From CAYTRP01 sp964625145 (GTDB lineage: Bacteria > Sumerlaeota > Sumerlaeia > SLMS01 > JAHLLQ01), in NCBI GenBank assembly GCA_964625145.1, contig CAZVAQ010000118.1, forward strand, positions 1 to 10,587: a stretch of DNA of 10,587 bases. The letters are read 5' to 3'. Positions 5,617 to 10,587 of the stretch are shown here, in pieces (positions within the stretch are counted from its first letter, which is position 1; each line of letters starts with the position of its first letter). Below the pieces are notes generated by a model. That model was not told the DNA's origin. It did no database searches and worked only from the letters and a program-made list of their open reading frames with translations. The translations under genes were made by a program, and so were the position numbers.

Positions 5617-6918
5617 ATGAAAATCAAGAGGACCAACGATCCGCTGAAGCCGGTGACCCTTGAGGGGAAGCCGGTGGAGAAGATTGTGGCCCCTGCTGAA
5701 AAGCGCCCCCTCACCCCCCGCCCGATCGACCTGGCCCCCCGCCGATTGAGTGCGTCGAAGGAAGCAGAGGACATCCCAGCGAGCATCAAGCGCCGAGAGG
5801 AACTGGCCGCTTTGCTGTGGGGAGCGGCGGAGTTGGGGCTGGATGATCATGACCACCCCCAGCCGCCCGGAGTGCGGGGTGGGGGACTCCTACAGGCTGA
5901 CCGGGAGGAGACCAAGCCCCTGCCGAGCCGGCAACCGGTCTCCCCCATCCAGCCGGTGGTTGTGGTCCCTCCCCCTCCAGAGCTCGCGGGTGACAGGGCG
6001 CCTCTGCCGCCACCCTTTGCCCCGGCAGAGAACAAGGACGATGCGGGCACCAACAAGGGCCGCCGCCGGATGCTTCTGCGGCGGGCTTGCAGCTTTCCCG
6101 GGCTGCTGCGTGTCCTGATCCCGGAGCAATCGTTCCAGCCAAGGCTGTTTGCGGTGCGGATCATCGACCTGAACCCCGGCGGCGCGCAGGTGGAGACGCG
6201 TCAACTGACGCGTGACCTCAGTGAACTGATCCGCCGCGAGCGGCGCTTTGCCCGGCTGGAGGCCCTGTTGCCTGGCCGCGAGAAGATGCATCTGGCTGGA
6301 CGCATAGCCTGGGCGTCCTTTGGCACTGACATTTCGCGGATGGGGCTGGAGTTTGAGCACCTGTACCCGGAGGTGGGAGATGCCTTCGTTGCCGACATTG
6401 CCGACGGGACCGACACGCGCCGGCTGAGCCTGGCTTCGCCGATGATCGATCCGTTTCCCAGCATGACGAGCAAGGAGAAGTACACCTTCTGTGGCCGGGC
6501 CGATGACGCCATGGAGATCATCGTGCGCAACGGAACCAGCGAGACGCGATGCCCCGTTCGCGGTGGGCGGTTCGAAGTCGAGGTCGCGCTGGCACCGGAG
6601 CGTTCGAACTTTCTTTCCTTCACCGCGTGCAAGAACGGCGTCTTCTCGATCCCCACCCCGGCGTGCATCGCGCATCGGGGGGGGCAATCGGACACGATGT
6701 CCTATTCGGATCGCAAGTTGGTGGAGGAGTTCACCATCGACGCGGACGGACGACATTTGTCGCTGCGGCTGGGAGGCTCCGCAGGCCAGTTCTTCCGGGT
6801 CCTGAAGAAATTGGAGGAGGCCATGGAACATGTCCAGGAAATGGAAATGACCATCGACATCACGGGTGATGCGGCCAATGCAGCAGCCGTGCTCGAAAGC
6901 CTCAAGAAAGATGGATAG
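5617..6918 (+). CDS. PilZ-domain protein with Ig-like module
   Basis: A 433-residue protein with a probable c-di-GMP receptor domain. I chose ATG 5617 (purine-rich GGGGGCGA about 6 bases upstream) over the longer open frame from 5464, which overlaps the sigma gene. Residues 1-145 are a low-complexity, basic and proline-rich linker region (VVVVPPPPEL at 114-123). Residues about 147-262 are PilZ-like: RxxxR at R151-R155, then DLNPGG (184-189) for the usual [D/N]xSxxG with Ser replaced by Asn, then the strand GRIAWASF and MGLEFEHL (242-249). Residues about 288-352 resemble a bacterial Ig-like strand pattern (MEIIVRNGTSETRCPVRGGRFEVEVAL ... FLSFTACKNGV). The C-terminal 75 residues, including a helix (FFRVLKKLEEAMEHVQEMEM), are unrecognised. 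No signal peptide or TM segment is present, so it is cytoplasmic. Its TAG overlaps the AGGAGG that serves trpF, so the two are co-transcribed. PilZ is likely; ligand binding is unproven. Confidence 0.72.
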   Translation: MKIKRTNDPLKPVTLEGKPVEKIVAPAEKRPLTPRPIDLAPRRLSASKEAEDIPASIKRREELAALLWGAAELGLDDHDHPQPPGVRGGGLLQADREETKPLPSRQPVSPIQPVVVVPPPPELAGDRAPLPPPFAPAENKDDAGTNKGRRRMLLRRACSFPGLLRVLIPEQSFQPRLFAVRIIDLNPGGAQVETRQLTRDLSELIRRERRFARLEALLPGREKMHLAGRIAWASFGTDISRMGLEFEHLYPEVGDAFVADIADGTDTRRLSLASPMIDPFPSMTSKEKYTFCGRADDAMEIIVRNGTSETRCPVRGGRFEVEVALAPERSNFLSFTACKNGVFSIPTPACIAHRGGQSDTMSYSDRKLVEEFTIDADGRHLSLRLGGSAGQFFRVLKKLEEAMEHVQEMEMTIDITGDAANAAAVLESLKKDG

Positions 6919-6932
6919 GAGGTTTCGCAATC

Positions 6933-7634
6933 ATGACCCTCACTTCTGAATGGCTCATGCCACTGGACGGCCCGCGCATCAAGATCTGTGGACTGACGCG
7001 CAAGGAGGACGGTATCGCGGCATTGGAGGCGGGTGCGAGCTTCCTTGGAGTTGTCTTTGCCGAGAGTCCGCGCCGTGTGACGCCCGAGCGCGCGAAGGAG
7101 CTGATGCAGGCTTGGCGCGCCCACAACCCGAAGGTCCATGTGATCGGCGTCTTTGTAAGCACGCCGGTGGGGGAAGTTGGCAAGCTGGTCGAGCAGCTCG
7201 GCCTCTATGCGGCGCAGCTTCATGGGCACTATTCAACGGAGGCCCTTCGATCGGCGGATTTCAGGATCCTGCGAGCGCTTCCCATTGTGGGCGCCCAGGA
7301 CAACGACCGGATCGCCGAGGCACAGGAGATCGGGCCGGTGTTGCTGGATGCCTATGCAGCGGGCAAACATGGCGGTACCGGCAGGATGTTTGACCACAGC
7401 GTCGCGGTGCCTGCCATCCGGCGTGGTCTTGTGTTCATTGCCGGCGGACTCAATCCTACGAACGTTTATGATGTGATGGATCGGTTTGCCTCGCAGGAAG
7501 CCATGCCTTATGCCTTGGATGTCAGTAGCGGTGTCGAGGAGGCACTGGGCGTGAAGTCGCGCGGCAAGATCATTGCCTTCATGGAATCCGTGCATCGCGG
7601 CATGAGCTCGAAGCCGGAGATCAAGCTGCCTTAG
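6933..7634 (+). CDS. trpF: Phosphoribosylanthranilate isomerase
   Basis: Converts N-(5'-phosphoribosyl)anthranilate to carboxyphenylamino-deoxyribulose phosphate in tryptophan synthesis (cytoplasm, TIM barrel). At 233 residues it has a slightly long N-terminus for the family. Family motifs in order: IKICGLT (16-22) with the catalytic Cys 19, GVVFAESPRRVTPE (39-52), VIGVF (70-74), AQLHG (94-98), LLDA (137-140) with the catalytic Asp 139, GGTG (147-150) binding phosphate, FIAGGLNPTNV (168-178), and ALDVSSGVE (194-202). Everything needed for activity is present. The start at 6933 is supported by AGGAGG (6917-6922), 10 bases upstream and overlapping the PilZ stop. M9 at 6957 is a possible alternative. 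No other trp gene is next to it; it sits between a PilZ gene and mnmE. Confidence 0.96.
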   Translation: MTLTSEWLMPLDGPRIKICGLTRKEDGIAALEAGASFLGVVFAESPRRVTPERAKELMQAWRAHNPKVHVIGVFVSTPVGEVGKLVEQLGLYAAQLHGHYSTEALRSADFRILRALPIVGAQDNDRIAEAQEIGPVLLDAYAAGKHGGTGRMFDHSVAVPAIRRGLVFIAGGLNPTNVYDVMDRFASQEAMPYALDVSSGVEEALGVKSRGKIIAFMESVHRGMSSKPEIKLP

Positions 7635-7685
7635 TGCACACACGGGCAAATATTCTGACGAACGAAGAAGCGACCTGCCAGTACG

Positions 7686-9095
7686 ATGGCCCGAACCACT
7701 GCCACTTACTCCGACCATGACACGATCGTGGCGCCCGCGACTGCGCCCGGCAATGGTGCGGTTGCCATCATTCGCATTAGCGGTCCGGATGCTCATGCGA
7801 TCGGCGACCGCCTGTTTCGTGGCGCGCGAGCAGAGAGGAATGCCGATGACCGATTCACGCCGGGGTTGATGATACTTGGGCAGATTGTCTCCCCCGCTGG
7901 CGAGTTGATCGACACGGGCTTTCGGGTTTCATGGCGTGCGCCGCACAGCTACACGGGTGAGGATGTTGTGGAGCTGCAGGTGCATGGATCCATGGCGATT
8001 GTGCGGGCGGTGGTTGGTGCGGCCGTGGATTCGGGCGCGCGGTTGGCGCGGCCGGGAGAGTTCACGCGTCGCGCGTTCCTGAACGGAAGGATGGATCTGG
8101 CACAGGCACAGGCCGTGAGCGATTTGATCCAGTCGGAGACTGCGACTGCTGCGCGCGCGGCGCTCGCGCAATTGCGGGGGGGATTGTCTGCGCGATTGCT
8201 TGAAGTGCGCGCGAGCCTGGTGCTGGTGCTCGCGGAGTTGGAGGCGACGGTGGATTTTCCGGAGGAGGGCCTTGAGATTTCCACGCGTCGCCGACTGGGC
8301 GAGGCGGTGGACGCAGCGCTCCGTGCCATCAATGGCCTGCTTTCTTCTGCGGACCGGGGGCGTGTTCTTCGCGAGGGCTCACGGGTGGTGTTGGCCGGCG
8401 CGCCGAATGCGGGGAAGTCTTCATTGTTCAACCTGTTGGTCGGGCGCGAGCGCGCCATCGTCAGCCCACACCCGGGCACGACCCGCGATACGGTCGAGGC
8501 ACAGATCGAACTGGAAGGAGTCGCCGTCACGTTGGTGGACACGGCAGGTCTACGTGCAGTGCCGGAGGAGATCGAGGCGATGGGCATTGCCCGGACTCAC
8601 GAGGAAATCCGCGGCGCGGGGTTGGTGCTGTTCGTCGTGGATTCCACACAGCCGCAGGAGGCGGTGGCGGAATACAGGCAGTTGCGCGACTTCCCGCATT
8701 GGATCATCGCGAACAAGATGGACCGGGTGGAGGCCGATACCACTGCAGTCGATGTTGAGTACAAGAGCCCGGGACGCCAGAGGTTGCTGGCACTCTCCAG
8801 CAAGACGGGATTGGGCTTCCCGGATTTGGAGAGCGCCCTAAAGGGTTGGCTTCGCGCGGGAACGGGGGAGGGCGAGACGCCGTTGGTCACCCATGGGCGC
8901 CATGTGCGGGCCCTGACAGAGGCGCGCCGCGGGCTGTGCACGGTGGCTGAGGGGCTGGCTTCATCGCTGAGCCCGGAGTTCATCGCCCTGGATCTGGCCG
9001 ATGCCATCTCGCGGATCGACTCCATCACGGGTCATGGGTCACTGGACGAGGAGGTGCTGGACGCCATCTTCTCGACCTTCTGCCTTGGGAAGTAG
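7686..9095 (+). CDS. mnmE: tRNA modification GTPase MnmE (TrmE)
   Basis: With MnmG, uses methylene-tetrahydrofolate and GTP hydrolysis to add aminomethyl groups at C5 of the wobble uridine U34 of certain tRNAs. At 469 residues the length is normal. The N-terminal folate-binding domain begins DTIVAPATAPGNGAVAIIRISG (12-33) and includes RAPHSYTGEDVVE (84-96) and RPGEFTRRAFLNGRMDLAQAQAV (122-144). The G domain shows G1 GAPNAGKSS (238-246), G2 GTTRDTV (264-270), G3 DTAG (285-288), G4 NKMD (343-346) and G5 SSKTG (371-375). The C-terminal FCLGK keeps the required Cys (466). The ATG at 7686 fits the family's start; the ribosome site before it (GAAGAAG about 14 bases upstream) is poor. The gene lies 51 bases after trpF. 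MnmG is not in the window. Confidence 0.97.
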   Translation: MARTTATYSDHDTIVAPATAPGNGAVAIIRISGPDAHAIGDRLFRGARAERNADDRFTPGLMILGQIVSPAGELIDTGFRVSWRAPHSYTGEDVVELQVHGSMAIVRAVVGAAVDSGARLARPGEFTRRAFLNGRMDLAQAQAVSDLIQSETATAARAALAQLRGGLSARLLEVRASLVLVLAELEATVDFPEEGLEISTRRRLGEAVDAALRAINGLLSSADRGRVLREGSRVVLAGAPNAGKSSLFNLLVGRERAIVSPHPGTTRDTVEAQIELEGVAVTLVDTAGLRAVPEEIEAMGIARTHEEIRGAGLVLFVVDSTQPQEAVAEYRQLRDFPHWIIANKMDRVEADTTAVDVEYKSPGRQRLLALSSKTGLGFPDLESALKGWLRAGTGEGETPLVTHGRHVRALTEARRGLCTVAEGLASSLSPEFIALDLADAISRIDSITGHGSLDEEVLDAIFSTFCLGK

Positions 9096-9142
9096 GCGCT
9101 GTCCATGTTGACCCCGGACTCCGGCAAGATTGCCATCAGCCC

Positions 9143-10024
9143 ATGAGCACATCCTCCTCCCCCATCAGCTTGATCATTCCCGTCTATAACGAGGAGCGGG
9201 GAGTCGCGCGGTTGGGGAAGCCCTTGGACGCCCTGTTGGGCAATCTCCCAGACGGTAGTGAGATCATCCTGGTCAATGATGGGTCGAAGGATGGCACGGC
9301 ATCAGCCCTGGAGAAACTGGCGGATGGTCGACCGGCGTTGCGAGTGCTCTCTCATCCCTTCAACATTGGCTATGGTGCCGCCCTGAAGACGGGTTTTGCA
9401 CAGGCGCGCAACGAGGTATTGGCGATTTGTGATGCGGATGGGACTTACCCGCTGGAGCAGTTGCCGACTCTTCTGGATGCCATGGACGAGTCCACGGAAA
9501 TGGTCGTGGGCTTGCGCCCCTTGAAGGCGCAAAGCGCCATCCGCCGCCCGGCGAAGTGGTTCCTGAATGCTTTTGCTTCCTATCTGGCGCGGGTGCCGGT
9601 GCCGGATGTGAACAGTGGCTTGCGGGTATTCCGGAAGGGTGCGGCGCAGCGCCATCATCGACTGTTCCCGGAAGGCTTCTCCCTCACCACCACCTTGACG
9701 ATGGCCCTGCTGGGCGAGGGAAAGGTCGTGCGCTGGGTGCCGATTCGATTCCGCGAACGGGTCGGCTCCTCCAAGATCCGGCCCATTCGCGACACCGCTT
9801 CCTTCATCCTGCTGCTCTGCCGGATGGCGATGTTGTTCCAGCCCCTGCGGGTCTTCGGTCCTCTGAGCGCCGTGATGCTTTTGTCTGGTTTGGGGCTGCT
9901 GATCGCCCGGGCCTTCATGGATGATACGGTGGGTGTGGCCACGACGGTGGTGCTGATCGTGACGGGGGTGCTGGTTTTCTTCATGGGGTTGCTTGCGGAC
10001 CAGATCAACCGGCGGGGAGCCTAA
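9143..10024 (+). CDS. Family 2 glycosyltransferase, polyprenyl-phosphate type, with two C-terminal TM segments
   Basis: A 293-residue GT2 enzyme similar in layout to dolichol/undecaprenyl-phosphate sugar transferases, which move a sugar from an NDP-sugar to a membrane lipid phosphate on the cytoplasmic face. The GT-A fold is shown by ISLIIPVYNEE (8-18), EIILVNDGSKDGT (40-52), FNIGYGAALKTGF (73-85), the metal-binding DAD (97-99, in CDADGTYP), and PDVNSGLRVFR (154-164). FSLTTTLTMALLGEG (179-193) and VPIRFRERVGSSKI (199-212) match the acceptor-side motifs of the group. Two TM segments at about 238-257 and 264-286 anchor the C-terminus. The start at 9143 lacks an evident Shine-Dalgarno site but fits the family N-terminus. 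It lies 47 bases after mnmE and 3 bases before the GTG of the TadA-like gene. Sugar and lipid specificity cannot be told. Confidence 0.9.
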   Translation: MSTSSSPISLIIPVYNEERGVARLGKPLDALLGNLPDGSEIILVNDGSKDGTASALEKLADGRPALRVLSHPFNIGYGAALKTGFAQARNEVLAICDADGTYPLEQLPTLLDAMDESTEMVVGLRPLKAQSAIRRPAKWFLNAFASYLARVPVPDVNSGLRVFRKGAAQRHHRLFPEGFSLTTTLTMALLGEGKVVRWVPIRFRERVGSSKIRPIRDTASFILLLCRMAMLFQPLRVFGPLSAVMLLSGLGLLIARAFMDDTVGVATTVVLIVTGVLVFFMGLLADQINRRGA

Positions 10025-10027
10025 ACG

Positions 10028-10519
10028 GTGGGGACGCAGCCGTCCGAGGGGATCGGCTCCGACGATTTCTGGATGCGTCGGGCCTTGGCGGTTGCCCGGC
10101 TCGCGCGGGACCGGGGCGAGGTGCCCATCGGGTGCGTGATCGTTCGGGACGGCCAACTTTTGGCCAGTTCCCATGACGGGAAGGAGATCCTGGGGGACCC
10201 GACGGCTCATGCCGAGATTCTGGCCATGCGGGCCGCCGCCCGGCGCACGGGAGATTGGCGTCTGGACGGAGCGAATCTTTATGTGACGCTGGAGCCGTGC
10301 CCCATGTGCGCCGGGGCAATGCTTCACGCACGAATCCGACGATTGGTCTACGGGGCATCCAACCCGCGGTGGGGAGCTTGCGAGGCGCCGGACTTGGATA
10401 TCCTGAGCAACCGGCGTTTCAATCATCAGGTGCAGATAGTGAGCGGGGTGTTGGAGGCAGATTGCGGCAAGTTGCTGAGAGACACGTTCAGGGATTGGCG
10501 CGGGAAGTCCGACACTTAG
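10028..10519 (+). CDS. tadA: tRNA-specific adenosine deaminase (TadA-like), with unusual active-site-loop residues
   Basis: A zinc-dependent deaminase of the TadA/cytidine deaminase superfamily; TadA converts A34 to inosine in tRNA-Arg(ACG). It is 163 residues long, normal for the family. Start is GTG at 10028 with GGGGAG 8 bases upstream, overlapping the end of the glycosyltransferase gene, so translation is probably linked. Motifs: FWMRRALAVARLA (14-26), EVPIGCVIV (31-39), zinc and proton-shuttle HAE (61-63), and EPCPMCAGAM (89-98) with zinc Cys 91 and 94, then RIRRLVYGA (102-110) and FNHQVQI (131-137). Against E. coli TadA from memory, the conserved Asn of the GWNRPIG loop (N42) aligns with Asp 50 (SSHDGKE), and the GAxGS turn becomes GACEA (116-120). 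TadA is the best call, but a related nucleoside deaminase role is possible. Confidence 0.88.
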   Translation: MGTQPSEGIGSDDFWMRRALAVARLARDRGEVPIGCVIVRDGQLLASSHDGKEILGDPTAHAEILAMRAAARRTGDWRLDGANLYVTLEPCPMCAGAMLHARIRRLVYGASNPRWGACEAPDLDILSNRRFNHQVQIVSGVLEADCGKLLRDTFRDWRGKSDT

Positions 10520-10545
10520 GGAACTCGCATTCCAATCGGTTCGCT

Positions 10546-10573
10546 TTGAACACCTGCCCGGCGATGTTATACT
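10546..10573 (+). promoter_or_regulatory. Strong extended -10 sigma-70 promoter at right edge
   Basis: TTGAAC (10546-10551), a 16-base spacer, and TATACT (10568-10573), preceded by TGT (10565-10567), an extended -10. Five of six bases match consensus in each hexamer. It starts 27 bases after the tadA stop and points out of the window, with transcription expected to start near 10580. No terminator separates it from tadA. The transcribed gene lies beyond the window. Confidence 0.65.
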
Positions 10574-10587
10574 GGATATACTTGTCG

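Noticed and set aside
9114..9124. CCGGA-C-TCCGG near-palindrome between mnmE and the glycosyltransferase
   Set aside because: The 1-base centre cannot form a hairpin loop with these arms intact, and no T-run follows, so it is not a terminator.

Overview
The window is about 10.6 kb of GC-rich bacterial DNA, probably from an uncultured organism, since it contains a scaffold gap of exactly 100 Ns. The genes use Shine-Dalgarno sites and classical bacterial families. The first gene encodes an exported protein with a LamG-like body and an 'ITWETAAEHDNAGFNIYR' type fibronectin-like tail, a style I associate with Planctomycetes, Sumerlaeota, Hydrogenedentes and similar free-living Gram-negative phyla. 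That placement is a weak inference. I see no mobile elements, CRISPR array, tRNA or rRNA.

Layout. (1) 50-1444, minus: a large secreted protein. (2) 1445-2055: a 611-base divergent non-coding region rich in structure. It holds two polypyrimidine mirror repeats, a TTTTTGAGATG direct repeat with inverted relatives, and a 9-bp inverted repeat just before the next start. (3) 2056-about 4084, plus: a YfhO-like polytopic membrane protein whose 3' end runs into a 15-bp tandem repeat that broke the assembly. (4) 4137-5486, minus: a tightly overlapped three-gene operon of ECF sigma factor, two-TM anti-sigma factor and YbjQ/UPF0145 protein. (5) 5617-10519, plus: a run of PilZ-domain protein, trpF, mnmE, family 2 glycosyltransferase and tadA, all in one direction with short spacers. 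(6) At the extreme right edge there is a near-consensus extended -10 sigma-70 promoter firing out of the window.

How they fit together. The rightward cluster mixes tRNA wobble modification (MnmE at U34, TadA at A34), one tryptophan-biosynthesis step (TrpF, away from any other trp gene), and envelope functions (polyprenyl-phosphate-type GT2, PilZ protein). With the YfhO-like protein and the membrane-tethered sigma/anti-sigma pair, the area has an envelope or surface-glycan flavour, but that link is inferred only from neighbourhood. The points most worth a second look are the mirror repeats, the collapsed 15-bp repeat that extends the YfhO-like protein, the PilZ plus Ig-like fusion, the YbjQ gene coupled to a sigma/anti-sigma pair, and a TadA-like deaminase with changed active-site-loop residues.
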